Below are positions 7,673-16,621 of a stretch of DNA of 64,000 bases, piece after piece. The notes beneath the pieces were generated by a model, which did no database searches, had not been told where the DNA came from, and was given only the letters and a program-made list of their open reading frames with translations. The position numbers and the translations under genes were made by a program. Location: assembly GCA_036675275.1 (NCBI GenBank), contig JAKFFG010000032.1, forward strand, positions 5,891 through 69,890. The letters run 5' to 3'. Numbering within the stretch: the first letter of the stretch is position 1; each line of letters starts with the position of its first letter. The stretch is from Pollutimonas sp036675275 (GTDB taxonomy: Bacteria > Pseudomonadota > Gammaproteobacteria > Burkholderiales > Burkholderiaceae_B).

Positions 7673-8959
7673 GTGCTTCTCGCGCTACTGATTTTTATTG
7701 TCACCATTGTCCTGGTCATTTGGCAGCCGCGCGGCTTGGGCATAGGATGGAGCGCATCGATCGGCGCAGTGCTGGCGCTCATTTCCGGTGTGGTGAGCCT
7801 GTCCGACATACCCGTGGTCTGGGATATTGTCTGGAACGCTACCGCGACCTTCGTCGCAATCATCATTATCAGCCTGTTGCTGGATGAGGCCGGCTTTTTC
7901 GAATGGACGGCACTGCACGTGGCAAGATGGGGCCGCGGCCGCGGGCGTCTGTTATTCGCCCTGATCGTCTTGCTCGGCGCCGCTGTTTCAGCCTTCTTTG
8001 CCAACGACGGCGCTGCGCTGATCCTGACCCCTATCGTCATGGCCATGTTGCTGGCGCTGGGTTTCACCCCAGCGGCTACCCTGGCCTTTGTCATGGCGGC
8101 CGGCTTTATTGCCGACACAGGCAGCCTACCGTTCATTGTGTCCAATCTGGTCAATATCGTCTCGGCGGATTTTTTCGATATCGGCTTTGCGCAATACGCC
8201 GCCGTCATGGTCCCGGTCAACTTTGTTTCCGTCGCGGCCACCCTGCTTGTCCTCTTGCTGTATTTCCGTAAAAGCATTCCCACGCGCTACGACGCCAGCC
8301 AGCTCAAGCCGCCCGCTTCGGCGATTCGCGATCGAGGCACCTTCCGTGCCGGCTGGGTCGTATTGGGGCTTCTGCTGATCAGCTTCTTCACCCTCGAGGA
8401 ATTCGGCGTGCCGGTCAGCGCCATCGCGGCACTGGGCGCGGCCGCACTGTTGATCGTTGCAGGACGCGGGCATGTGATCAGCACGCGCAAAGTCATGCGT
8501 GAAGCGCCATGGGCCATCGTCGTTTTTTCCCTGGGCATGTATCTGGTGGTCTATGGACTGCGCAATGCCGGGCTTACCGAGACCATTGCCCGCTTGCTGG
8601 ATTACCTGGCCAGCCATGGTTTGTGGGCCGCCACACTGGGCACCGGAGTGCTGACGGCCCTGCTCTCTTCCATCATGAACAACCTGCCCACCGTCCTGGT
8701 GGGCGCCTTGTCGATCGATGCCAGCCAGGCGACGGGCGCAATCAAAGAAGGCATGATTTACGCCAACGTGATCGGCAGCGATCTGGGTCCGAAGATCACC
8801 CCCATAGGCAGCCTGGCCACACTTCTTTGGCTGCATGTGCTGGCGCGCAAGGGCATGACGATTTCCTGGGGATACTACTTCCGGGTGGGCATTGTTCTGA
8901 CTTTACCGGTCCTGCTCGTTACGCTGGCTGCGCTTGTCGTGAGACTGGGCGGTATGTGA
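7673..8959 (+). CDS. arsB: ArsB-type arsenite efflux permease
   Basis: 428 residues and ten to twelve hydrophobic segments; ArsB/NhaD ion-transporter superfamily. Conserved stretches include FFANDGAALILTPI and a region ending in NVIGSDLGPKITPIGSLATL. It exports arsenite from the cytosol after ArsC reduction. The start is GTG at 7673 with an AAGAG ribosome site, 88 bases after arsC. The stop lies about 20 bases before the tRNA-like repeat taken as the left edge of the accessory region. Confidence 0.92.
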   Translation: MLLALLIFIVTIVLVIWQPRGLGIGWSASIGAVLALISGVVSLSDIPVVWDIVWNATATFVAIIIISLLLDEAGFFEWTALHVARWGRGRGRLLFALIVLLGAAVSAFFANDGAALILTPIVMAMLLALGFTPAATLAFVMAAGFIADTGSLPFIVSNLVNIVSADFFDIGFAQYAAVMVPVNFVSVAATLLVLLLYFRKSIPTRYDASQLKPPASAIRDRGTFRAGWVVLGLLLISFFTLEEFGVPVSAIAALGAAALLIVAGRGHVISTRKVMREAPWAIVVFSLGMYLVVYGLRNAGLTETIARLLDYLASHGLWAATLGTGVLTALLSSIMNNLPTVLVGALSIDASQATGAIKEGMIYANVIGSDLGPKITPIGSLATLLWLHVLARKGMTISWGYYFRVGIVLTLPVLLVTLAALVVRLGGM

Positions 8960-8979
8960 CAGAGTCCGCGGGTGCAGCA

Positions 8980-8998
8980 CGGCAGGTGGGGCTCGAAC
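8980..8998. repeat. Near-copy of the tRNA-Arg 3' part, candidate attachment site
   Basis: cggcaggtggggctcgaac here matches 24472-24490 inside tRNA-Arg(TCT) at 18 of 19 positions and in the same orientation. It covers the T loop, T stem and most of the acceptor stem, but not the CCA end. The tRNA lies on the minus strand with its 3' end facing this repeat, the geometry left when an element integrates into a tRNA 3' end. T-arm sequences are similar among tRNAs, so part of the match could be a relic of another tRNA. Confidence 0.5.
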
Positions 8999-9001
8999 GC
9001 T

Positions 9002-9017
9002 TACCTTATATTAGGTA
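9002..9017. promoter_or_regulatory. Palindrome upstream of gntR, candidate operator
   Basis: TACCTtATATtAGGTA is a 16-bp palindrome with one mismatched pair, ending 21 bases before the GntR-family ATG, and its centre contains a TATATT that could serve as a -10 element. This suggests autorepression, but no second copy was noticed near the neighbouring genes. Confidence 0.45.
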
Positions 9018-9038
9018 GTATCTTCCCGGGAAAACAAC

Positions 9039-9752
9039 ATGGCTCCAAAGTGGCGTCCATGCACACAGACAAGGCAACCAAAAGCGATCCGCACTATGAA
9101 AAAAGGCAGTCAGCAAACATATGAAACTCTCAGAAAGCGAATCATCGCGGGCCACTACACTGCCGGCACACAACTGAAGGAAAATCAAATTGCCGACGAA
9201 ATGGGGGTCAGCAGGACGCCAGTGCGTACAGCGCTAAAGCAGCTAATTGACGATGGACTGGCAGTAGCTGAAGAGGGCCGCGGCGTATTCATCGCGAGCT
9301 GGACTCGATGGGACATAGAGGACATGTTTCGGTTACGTATTCGCCTTGAGCCTTTTGCAGCAAGGCTTGCTTCAGAAAGAGCCGAAATGCGGACCATCGA
9401 GGAGTTGAAACGGTGCAATGATGAAATGGCACGCGGTATAGAGGCACTGAGCAAAGGTGACAATGCAATCACTGAGATTCAAGCTGCAAACAGTGCTTTT
9501 CACCGGATATTGCTGGAGGCGGCAGGTTCACAACGTTTGAAGTCTATGCTCGAAACAATGATCGATATGCCGGTCATTACCCGTTCTTTCTTTTTATACG
9601 ACGTAGAAGACCTCCGGCGCAGCCTACAGCATCACCGCGACCTGGTCATGGCTGTCGAGCTAAAAAATGGCGACCTAGCTGAACAGATCATGTCCGTCCA
9701 TTTATTGATATTGAATCAACGTTTCATGAGCCAAAGACTAGACAATTTATAG
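9039..9752 (+). CDS. GntR-family regulator, FadR/FCD subfamily
   Basis: 237 residues (218 if the start is Met20 at 9096). The winged HTH covers about residues 25-90 (YETLRKRIIAGHYTAGTQLK, MGVSRTPVRTALKQL) and is followed by an all-helical FCD ligand domain with the metal-binding-type residues of FadR-like regulators. It probably controls the dehydrogenase-Bug-RraA genes downstream in response to a carboxylic acid. Neither candidate start has a strong ribosome site. The coding sequence is visibly more A+T-rich than the ars genes to its left. Confidence 0.87.
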   Translation: MAPKWRPCTQTRQPKAIRTMKKGSQQTYETLRKRIIAGHYTAGTQLKENQIADEMGVSRTPVRTALKQLIDDGLAVAEEGRGVFIASWTRWDIEDMFRLRIRLEPFAARLASERAEMRTIEELKRCNDEMARGIEALSKGDNAITEIQAANSAFHRILLEAAGSQRLKSMLETMIDMPVITRSFFLYDVEDLRRSLQHHRDLVMAVELKNGDLAEQIMSVHLLILNQRFMSQRLDNL

Positions 9753-10007
9753 TGTGCAGGTAGCAGCCCCTCACCCATACAACCGCGGCAGCAGCCGCCG
9801 GCAGTTGTTCCACTGACGTAGTTCCCAATTCCTATTGCGACCGGTATAGCCTTCAATAAACCGCTAGTTTATAACGTTGGCCGAGGTGCAATCGGCACAT
9901 CTAAAATTCAATAAAAATACATACAGACTAATTTATCGGGTAAACACCTACGAAAAGCCGCGCAACGTTAACGTATTATGTATATATTGTTTTTTTATTG
10001 TACTCTT
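9753..10007. other. A+T-rich intergenic region before the dehydrogenase gene
   Basis: 255 bases with no supported gene. It includes a perfect 10-bp palindrome ACGTTAACGT at 9965-9974, about 34 bases before the next start, which could be an operator. No terminator was seen. Confidence 0.4.
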
Positions 10008-10898
10008 ATGAAAGTTGCCATTATCGGCTGCGGCGACGTTGGGCGCTGCTACGCAAAGGCCTTGATCGATGCAGGGCATCAAATTTCTGAATTGTGCGAC
10101 AGCCGACCGAGCGCCGCAGTTGTCCGCTATGCACAGGAAATCGCCTCTAACGTTCATTCCGAGCCAGGCGATTGGCTAACCGAAGTTGATTTGGTGATCT
10201 CGGCCGTCTTTGGAGGCGTGGCGCTTGATGTGGCCGACCAGTCTTTGAAGCATATGCGCAAGGACTCAATCTACGCTGATTTCACGACTGGACGGCCTGC
10301 CGACCTTCGCGCCGCGGCAAAGCTGGCATTGGAAGCCAATATCCAGTTCGTTGATGTCGCGATTACAGGTGCCATCGCCCTTGGAGGTCAAAAAACGCCG
10401 CTACTTTGCGCTGGACCGGCTACGGATAAATTCGTTGAGACTATGAAAGCCATTGGCGCGCCAATACGAGTAGTGGGTACCGAACCCGGTGATGCCGTTG
10501 CGTTGAAGCTATTACGCAGCATTTTCACCAAAGGTTTAGAAGCTCTATCGGTAGAGTGCTTGATGGCCGCCGAGCGCCGAGGCTTAAGGCAGGCGCTTTA
10601 CGAAGTCCTTTCCGACATTGATCAAACTCCCATTCGCAACTTCATGGAAGCGACGGTGACTACGCACGTGCGACACGCTGAACGACGACTAGCGGAGGTT
10701 CGGGAAGCCCGTCGTCAATTAGAAAGTGAGGGCATCCAGCCTCGTGCCCTCGACGGTGTTGCGGCATTATTCGAACACACCTCTAACGCCATCCAAAACT
10801 CACCCATCGAAGGTGAAGCAACGATCGAAAACAGTCTTAAGTGGCTGCTCGATCAACAGAGCTCGGACGCTACCAAAGCGACGACCACTGATCATTGA
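10008..10898 (+). CDS. NAD(P)-dependent dehydrogenase, 6-phosphogluconate dehydrogenase-like with DUF1932
   Basis: 296 residues. The N-terminal Rossmann domain begins MKVAIIGCGDVGRCYAKAL (G7, G9, G12), and the C-terminal helical part (LKLLRSIFTKGLEALSVECL) resembles the DUF1932 domain of hydroxyisobutyrate/phosphogluconate dehydrogenase-like proteins. The start at 10008 puts the Rossmann motif at the N-terminus; the 9978 start adds an odd hydrophobic leader. The next gene follows after 32 bases. It is inferred to oxidise a beta-hydroxy acid in the same pathway as RraA; the substrate is unknown. Confidence 0.78.
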   Translation: MKVAIIGCGDVGRCYAKALIDAGHQISELCDSRPSAAVVRYAQEIASNVHSEPGDWLTEVDLVISAVFGGVALDVADQSLKHMRKDSIYADFTTGRPADLRAAAKLALEANIQFVDVAITGAIALGGQKTPLLCAGPATDKFVETMKAIGAPIRVVGTEPGDAVALKLLRSIFTKGLEALSVECLMAAERRGLRQALYEVLSDIDQTPIRNFMEATVTTHVRHAERRLAEVREARRQLESEGIQPRALDGVAALFEHTSNAIQNSPIEGEATIENSLKWLLDQQSSDATKATTTDH

Positions 10899-10930
10899 CT
10901 TTATACATTTCAGAAAAGAAAGGAGACCTC

Positions 10931-11902
10931 ATGTCACGTCGCTTCGTTAAAACGTTTTTGCTAGCCGGTGCACTTGCTCTTACCGGTACTTCTGTCGCCT
11001 CCACCTTGAGCGAGAGGTCAATATCGTTCATCTCTCCATATCCGCCAGGAGGCGGTACCGATACCCTCACCCGCATGCTGGCCGACGCCATGGCCCAACA
11101 AACAGGCTGGAATATCGTTGTCGAGAACAAGCCAGGCGCTGGCGGAAATCTGGCCCTGGATACTACAGCGCGCGCCAAACCCGACGGTCATACCCTGGTC
11201 ATGGCGCAGACCGACAATCTCGTACTGAACCCATGGCTGTACAGCAAACTGTCCTATGACACCTTCAAAAGCTTTGCTCCCGTCGGCTTGGTAGCCAGCT
11301 CGCCGAGCGTTTACGTAGTAGCTCCCAAATCTCCCTATAACACACTGGCGGATATAGTCGCCGCGGCGAAAGAAAAACCTGGGGTTGTCACGCTAGGCAT
11401 ACCCGGCATTGGCGGCACCGGCGATCTTCTGGGCAACCTGTTCAGCAAAGAGGCTGACATCAAGTTGAGCCACATACCGTATCGCGGTTGGTCGCAAGCC
11501 TTCCCAGACTTGAGCAGTGGTCGGATCGAGATTTATACCGGTTCTGTCGCCTCGCTGCTTCCTCAAATTCTTGCCAAAACGGTTAAACCTATCGCTGTCA
11601 TCGGAGAAGCCCGTTCACCTAGCCTGCCCAATGTCCCGACTTTCGCAGAGGAAGGCTATCCAGAGGTGAAGCAGGCGATATGGTGGGGCCTGGCTGCTCC
11701 CGCGGGCACCTCTTCGGAAATTGTAAATGAACTCAACGAGGCGATGCAGAAAGCGGTAACCAGCGATGAAATGACGCAAAAACTGCAAAAGGCTGGATAC
11801 GATCCTATTGGAAGCAGTGCCAACGATATGGCAAGTCGTCATAAAGCCGACCATGACACGTTTGGCGCCTTGGTAAAGGATTCTGGCATTGAGCCGCAAT
11901 AG
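10931..11902 (+). CDS. Bug-family periplasmic receptor (TctC type)
   Basis: 323 residues. A signal peptide (FVKTFLLAGALALTGTSVAS) is followed by the family core: FISPYPPGGGTDTLTRMLAD, VVENKPGAGGNLALD and, later, HIPYRGWSQAFPDLSSG. These extracytoplasmic receptors bind carboxylates and related small molecules, often without a cognate membrane pair nearby; no TctA/TctB is present in the window. The start at 10931 has AGGAGA upstream. It lies between the dehydrogenase and RraA, suggesting that it binds the substrate of that pathway. Confidence 0.92.
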   Translation: MSRRFVKTFLLAGALALTGTSVASTLSERSISFISPYPPGGGTDTLTRMLADAMAQQTGWNIVVENKPGAGGNLALDTTARAKPDGHTLVMAQTDNLVLNPWLYSKLSYDTFKSFAPVGLVASSPSVYVVAPKSPYNTLADIVAAAKEKPGVVTLGIPGIGGTGDLLGNLFSKEADIKLSHIPYRGWSQAFPDLSSGRIEIYTGSVASLLPQILAKTVKPIAVIGEARSPSLPNVPTFAEEGYPEVKQAIWWGLAAPAGTSSEIVNELNEAMQKAVTSDEMTQKLQKAGYDPIGSSANDMASRHKADHDTFGALVKDSGIEPQ

Positions 11903-11933
11903 CCCTTTCACAATTTTCAGAGAGCAAACGAAC

Positions 11934-12605
11934 ATGATTGGTTTTCAGATTCATCAACGCGATCGAGCCGTCGACATGGCCACGGTAGAGAAATTCAAGA
12001 AGCTGCCTGTCGCCAACGTCAGTGACATGATGTCTCGAATGTATGCGGGAGGTGCGCACCTGCGCCCCATGCACGACGGCACTTCCATGGCTGGCGCTGC
12101 AGTTACAGTACGGTGTCGCCCGGGTGATAACCTTCTGGTGCACAAGGCGCTCGACGTAGCCGGCGCCGGCGACGTGGTCGTTGTAGATGCCGGCGGCGAC
12201 CTCACTAATGCCATCATTGGCGAAATCATGGTGGCATATGCAAAGAAGCGTGGGTTGGCCGGTATCGTCATTCATGGAGCCATTCGCGATTCAGCCGAGA
12301 TCGGACAGGGCAGTTTCCCCGTTTTCGCTGCAGGCGTCACGCATCGCGGGCCATACAAAGACGGTCCAGGCGAAATCAATTCAACAATTTGCCTTGGCGG
12401 AATGACAATCGAGCCCGGTGACTTGGTTATTGGCGATGCAGATGGTCTGCTATGTGTGCCGTTCGACATCACACGAAAGGTTTATGAGCAAACTGTCGAG
12501 AAACACGCTATCGAAGAAAAGATGTTGGCTGATATTGATGCAGGCACATATGACGCAAGCTGGGTAGATGCGCGCTTAAAAACGCTTGGCTGCTTGTTGC
12601 AGTAG
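11934..12605 (+). CDS. RraA-family aldolase / oxaloacetate decarboxylase-like protein
   Basis: 223 residues of the RraA-like family (formerly annotated as dimethylmenaquinone methyltransferase). It has ANVSDMMSRM near the start, the substrate-loop region GEIMVAYAKKRGLAGIVIHG, IRDSAEIG and the late GDLVIGDADGLLCVP block. Relatives are 4-hydroxy-4-methyl-2-oxoglutarate or 4-carboxy-4-hydroxy-2-oxoadipate aldolases of aromatic catabolism that also decarboxylate oxaloacetate. The R-D pair in AIRDS fits a metal-dependent aldolase rather than the RNase E regulator. It is the last gene of the GntR cassette. Confidence 0.85.
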   Translation: MIGFQIHQRDRAVDMATVEKFKKLPVANVSDMMSRMYAGGAHLRPMHDGTSMAGAAVTVRCRPGDNLLVHKALDVAGAGDVVVVDAGGDLTNAIIGEIMVAYAKKRGLAGIVIHGAIRDSAEIGQGSFPVFAAGVTHRGPYKDGPGEINSTICLGGMTIEPGDLVIGDADGLLCVPFDITRKVYEQTVEKHAIEEKMLADIDAGTYDASWVDARLKTLGCLLQ

Positions 12606-12647
12606 ACCGCTAAGTCCAGGCGTGTGCCGGAGAGAGATATGGGTTCG

Positions 12648-12755
12648 CAAAATAGTACAGCCGCCCCCTGCGTGGGTACCTTGGAGCGAGTCATTCTCAA
12701 GTACGGTGCACCCGAGACAATGCACACCGATCAGGGCAGTCAGTTCAACTGTGTG
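12648..12755 (+). pseudogene. Fragment of an IS3-family transposase (OrfB integrase core)
   Basis: A short frame reads VILKYGAPETMHTDQGSQF, matching the region around the second catalytic aspartate of IS3-type DDE integrase cores (TDQGSQF). Nothing else of the transposase and no terminal repeats are recognisable. It abuts the 3' end of the broken dehydrogenase at 12740 and marks past IS-related rearrangement. Confidence 0.75.
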
Positions 12756-13555
12756 AGCAGGGGTTCGCGGGCAAAATGCCGTTCCGCATTTTCCAGAAAT
12801 CGCACCACGGATGCATGAATTGCCTGCGGCGAGATACCCCCGATGTGTGGAGTCAGTATGGCATTATCAAATTCGAGAAGCGAAGTGAGCGGCGTAGGTT
12901 CATTTTCATAAACGTCGAGGGCAACGGCCCAAATTCTTTCATCGCGCAGTGCATCAGCAACTGCCTGCGTATCGACCAGCGTGCCTCGCGCGACATTGAC
13001 AACAACGCCTTGCGGGCCAAGCGCCTCGAGGACTGTCCTGTTTACCGGGTGGTAAGTTGCCTTGCCACCCAGCGCCGCAATGATAAGAAAATCACACCAC
13101 GCAGCAAGACTGGTGATGTCGTCGAACCATTGAAAGCCCGTCTCGTCGCGGCGTGTGCGGCTGTGATAGCCGATCTCCATGTCGAAGCCTTGCGCCCGCT
13201 TGGTAATAGCCTTGCCGATATTACCCAGACCAAATATCCCCATCCTGCGTCCTGACACATGCGGGGGACGGGGAATATCATCGCGCCATAAACCATGGCG
13301 CACCCCATTATTCAGGAACGGCAACCGGCGGATGGCTGCAAGCAGAATCGCCATGGCGTGATCAGCCACCGCATTATCATTGGTGCCGGCCGCGTTGCAA
13401 ACCGGGATTCCGCGGGCACTTGCCGCTTTCATATCCACATTTTCAAAACCCACGCCAACCGTGCATATCAATTCCAGTTTTTTTTCCAATGACCCGGAGC
13501 AATGATTCGACTGTTTTGAATGCCGACTCAGGGCCTGCCGGCATTACTACTAATG
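12740..13555 (-). pseudogene. D-2-hydroxyacid dehydrogenase, 5'-truncated and frameshifted
   Basis: The main frame (12740-13489) encodes most of a D-isomer 2-hydroxyacid dehydrogenase: CTVGVGFENVDMKAASARGI, Rossmann MGIFGLGNIGKAI, VNVARGTLVD and ILTPHIGG, with catalytic-type Arg, Glu and His. Upstream, another frame reads VVMPAGPESAFKTVESLL, the expected preceding segment; the two join at a run of eight A on the coding strand (13477-13484), indicating a one-base frameshift. Before that the sequence runs into an antisense Lrp fragment, so the first 35 or so residues are missing. Residues 1-249 of the main frame could still be translated, but without a complete N-terminal domain. Confidence 0.75.
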
Positions 13556-13799
13556 TCCCCTGGCAAATTTCGAGCAGCGCATCGTGGCCAATGATGAAGT
13601 CATGGAATGTTATTTGATGACGGGCGATTCCCATTACCTGATCCGCGTCGCCGTTTCAGACATTGCCGCACTCGAGCGCTTCATCCTGGATCAGCTCACA
13701 TCCATTCCCGGCATCGACAAAATCCGCTCCAGTTTCGCGCTCAAGCAAGTGTCTTATAAAACGGCTTTACCCCTGATGGATTTGCGGCGACCGGTTTAG
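13556..13799 (+). pseudogene. Lrp/AsnC regulator, C-terminal ligand domain only
   Basis: The frame reads FEQRIVANDEVMECYLMTGD, then YLIRVAVSDIAALERF and IRSSFALKQVSYKTALPL, the AsnC/RAM domain up to the natural C-terminus. The N-terminal helix-turn-helix is absent, and an in-frame stop lies just upstream, where the sequence changes to the 2-hydroxyacid dehydrogenase relic on the other strand. It is a remnant produced by the same deletion. Confidence 0.8.
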
Positions 13800-14106
13800 G
13801 CCACGTGGCTCAAGCCTGCTGATACAGGCATTACACGTGAGAAGCGCGTTTGGATGCATGATTTGTAAAAAGTTTCAGCTGATGCATGTCGGGCCCTCCG
13901 GCTTTCAGTGTCCGAAATCGCGCCAAACCCTGTGGGGCTGCAGTCATATCACGAATAAGGCAGGACACCATCTTTGGCTCGACAGGCTAGAGTTAACCCA
14001 AAAAGCCACCAGAAATGTGTGGCGACTGATATAGTTGACAGCGCTGCTCTCCGCAAGAGTCGCCTGCGTATTGCGGCGATCTTTAACGATATCCAAGGTG
14101 GCCACT
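13800..14106. other. Intergenic stretch after the Lrp relic
   Basis: 307 bases with no gene I can support. The open frame at 13837-14034 has no recognisable family and no convincing ribosome site. A TTGACA occurs near 14036 without a matching -10 element. Confidence 0.4.
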
Positions 14107-15123
14107 ATGCAAACTTTTGTGCTCGCAGCGGCGTCGCCATCGGCGCGTCGCATGTTGTCTATCGCAATCCTCACCGCATCGGCCGCTTGCGCGGCTTTAC
14201 TGCCCGACGCCGGCTTCGCGCAGGCTCCCGCCAAATCGATGAAACAGGTTCCCGGCTACTACCACATGTCGCTGGGCGACTTTCAGGTGACAGCGCTGTA
14301 TGACGGGGCGGTTTCGGTGCCAACCACGCTACTGGCGGGGATCAGCGACAGCGAAACCCAAGCCGCGTTGGCAGACATGTTCGTTCCGGTGACGAAAGAT
14401 GGTGTGCAGACTGCGGTCAACGGCTTCCTGGTCAATACGGGCAAGGACCTGATCCTTGTCGATGCGGGCGCAGCAACGTGTTTCGGGCCGACACTGGGCG
14501 GGCTTGCCGACAACCTGCAGTCGGCAGGATATGAAACGACGCAGGTCAGCAAAGTTTTCCTGACTCATCTGCATGGCGATCATTCTTGCGGAATCACGGC
14601 CGATGGCAAAATGGTATTCCCCAATGCAACCGTGTATGTAACCAAGGACGAAGCCGGCTATTGGCTGAACAAGGAAACTGCCTCCCAAGCGCCAAAAGAA
14701 GCGCAGCCTTTTTTCCAGGCGGCCCAAGAGGCCGTGGCACCGTATGAAGCTGCCGGAAAGCTGAAGCAGTTTATGCCGGGCGATACCCTGGCCGACGGCG
14801 TGACATCGGTTCCATTGGCTGGCCATACGCCCGGTCATGAAGGATATATGTTTTCGTCCGGGGGCCAGGAATTATTGGTATGGGGCGACATCGTCCATAG
14901 CCACGCGGTGCAATTTGCGAATCCCGGCGTGTCCATCGATTTCGACAGCGACCAGAAACAGGCCATCGCCACACGTGAAAAAGTCCTTGCCCGTGCGGCG
15001 AAGGAAAAGTTCTGGATCGGGGGTGCGCATCTGCCCTTCCCCGGCATCGGACATGTCGGAGAGCAAAATAACGGCTATCGCTGGATTGCGGCTGAATACT
15101 CGCCGTTGCCGAGCGGCAATTAA
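14107..15123 (+). CDS. Secreted metallo-beta-lactamase-fold hydrolase
   Basis: 338 residues. A long N-terminal signal (about 40 residues, ending near DAGFAQAPA) targets the periplasm. The zinc motif is HLHGDHSCG, followed by GHTPGHEGYM and a late AHLPFPGIGH histidine, as in quorum-quenching-lactonase and alkylsulfatase-like MBL proteins. The start at 14107 has AAGGTGG eight bases before it; the 14035 start would lengthen the signal. The substrate is unknown. It is not linked to neighbours by spacing. Confidence 0.87.
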   Translation: MQTFVLAAASPSARRMLSIAILTASAACAALLPDAGFAQAPAKSMKQVPGYYHMSLGDFQVTALYDGAVSVPTTLLAGISDSETQAALADMFVPVTKDGVQTAVNGFLVNTGKDLILVDAGAATCFGPTLGGLADNLQSAGYETTQVSKVFLTHLHGDHSCGITADGKMVFPNATVYVTKDEAGYWLNKETASQAPKEAQPFFQAAQEAVAPYEAAGKLKQFMPGDTLADGVTSVPLAGHTPGHEGYMFSSGGQELLVWGDIVHSHAVQFANPGVSIDFDSDQKQAIATREKVLARAAKEKFWIGGAHLPFPGIGHVGEQNNGYRWIAAEYSPLPSGN

Positions 15124-15206
15124 GCCGAGCGCAGCCATTTAGTCCGTCGCCTGAGCCAACTTGATTGTTGAATTCAGCCATTGTGTTACTCAATAAAGAA
15201 GGAGGA

Positions 15207-15734
15207 TCAAGTTTCGGTATACCGCTTGCCAGTCTCGTTCGTTGACACGAGCGCCACAATATTCGTGATGCCTTGCCGTGCCATCTTGGTATATGGGCAA
15301 AAGCGCTCGGTATTACGGACCAGTTCTTCGGCGATGGCTCGTTCTACGCCCGGTAAACGAATCCGTGTGTAGGCAGCCAGGACAAACAAGCCATCCATGG
15401 GGTCACGGCTAAAGTCGACCTTGACCTCCACAGAACTACCAGGGATCGGGATTCCATCGCGCCCCGCGAGCAAGCTTAGAGCGCCGTGAAAACAGGCGGC
15501 ATACCCGGCCGCAAAAAGTTGCTCCGGATTGGTGCCTCCGCCAGGTCCGCCCAGCGCCTCGGGCAGGCGTAGGTGGACGTCCAAATTGCCGTCATCAGAA
15601 CGCGCAATACCCGACGCCCGCCCATGGCTGGCATCGCCTCCTGTCACGGTAACGGTGGTCGAGTAAAGCGTTCGGGTATCACGTCCACGATATTTGTCCA
15701 GCAGGGATAAGGGCGGTGCTTTTAATGTCGCCAT
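15207..15734 (-). CDS. ohr: Ohr-like organic hydroperoxide resistance protein
   Basis: 175 residues, OsmC/Ohr family. The two active cysteines are in AAGYAACFHGAL and ERFCPYTKMAR, and the early LYSTTVTVTGGDASHGRA block is typical of Ohr. These enzymes reduce organic hydroperoxides using lipoylated proteins. The 15734 start gives the usual N-terminus and places the gene 19 bases after the NAD(P)H-binding protein gene on the same strand. A LysR, not the usual OhrR, lies upstream. A C-terminal extension after the family end is a little longer than usual. Confidence 0.88.
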   Translation of the reverse strand: MATLKAPPLSLLDKYRGRDTRTLYSTTVTVTGGDASHGRASGIARSDDGNLDVHLRLPEALGGPGGGTNPEQLFAAGYAACFHGALSLLAGRDGIPIPGSSVEVKVDFSRDPMDGLFVLAAYTRIRLPGVERAIAEELVRNTERFCPYTKMARQGITNIVALVSTNETGKRYTET

Positions 15735-15753
15735 AATGTGCTGATCTTGTCTA

Positions 15754-16509
15754 TTACCTCGATGCATGCGGCTGGGCGAACCAGGCATCAAAGTTCACGG
15801 AGCCAAGTCGAGCATTGACGCCTGGCATAAGCGTGTCGCTTTTTAGCTCTGCGCCGAAATAAGGAGCGTGCGCATCCTCTACCACGCTACGCGAATCGGC
15901 CGTCACCTTCAGATAACGCCGAACCAGGTCGGACAACCTTACACGCTCTGGACCGGCAATCTCGACGATGCCATTGCAAGGCTTGCCAACCGCGTAGTCG
16001 GTTACTGCCGCAGCGACATCGTCAGAGGAAATCGGCTGAAAAAAGGCTGGAGATATCCGAACGGCCTCGCCCGAGCTGCCCGCCTGCGCAATACCGCCCA
16101 AAAACTCAAAGAATTGCGTTGAATGCACGATGGTATAAGGTACGCCCGAGTCGCGTATGAGTTTCTCTTGTGCAATCTTTCCGCGGAAATAACCGCTTTG
16201 TGCCAGGCGGTCGGTTCCCACAACAGACAGGGCGACATGATGTTGCACTCCGGCCGCAATTTCGGCGGCAAAGAGGTTGCGGCCGGAGGCTTCGAAAAAC
16301 TCGAGGACCTCTTTATCGGCGAACGATGGGGAGTTGGCAAGATCGACGACGACAGAGGCGCCTGCCATGGCTTCCATCAGACCTTCACCGGTGATGGTGT
16401 TGATACCTGTTGCGGGGGCGGCTGCAATGACTTGATGTCCTTGCGCTTTTAATCTGTTGACGACTTTGCTACCGATGAGGCCAGTGCCTCCAATGACAAC
16501 GATTTTCAT
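15754..16509 (-). CDS. NmrA/atypical SDR-family NAD(P)-binding protein
   Basis: 251 residues, starting MKIVVIGGTGLIGSKVVNRL, a textbook atypical SDR dinucleotide site. It lacks a clear YxxxK catalytic pair, as in NmrA-like redox sensors. The start at 16509 has GGAGAACGTT immediately upstream. Order on the minus strand is LysR, this gene, ohr, with short gaps, so all three may respond to the same oxidant or electrophile signal. The reaction is unknown. Confidence 0.8.
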   Translation of the reverse strand: MKIVVIGGTGLIGSKVVNRLKAQGHQVIAAAPATGINTITGEGLMEAMAGASVVVDLANSPSFADKEVLEFFEASGRNLFAAEIAAGVQHHVALSVVGTDRLAQSGYFRGKIAQEKLIRDSGVPYTIVHSTQFFEFLGGIAQAGSSGEAVRISPAFFQPISSDDVAAAVTDYAVGKPCNGIVEIAGPERVRLSDLVRRYLKVTADSRSVVEDAHAPYFGAELKSDTLMPGVNARLGSVNFDAWFAQPHASR

Positions 16510-16621
16510 AACGTTCTCCTGATAATGGGTATGTATGAAAATTGTAGGATTGAGCACTAACTTGCGGTAGGGCCGAAGGCGGGCCCATGGTGTTGCATCA
16601 AACGCATCAATGAAGCAGTCG

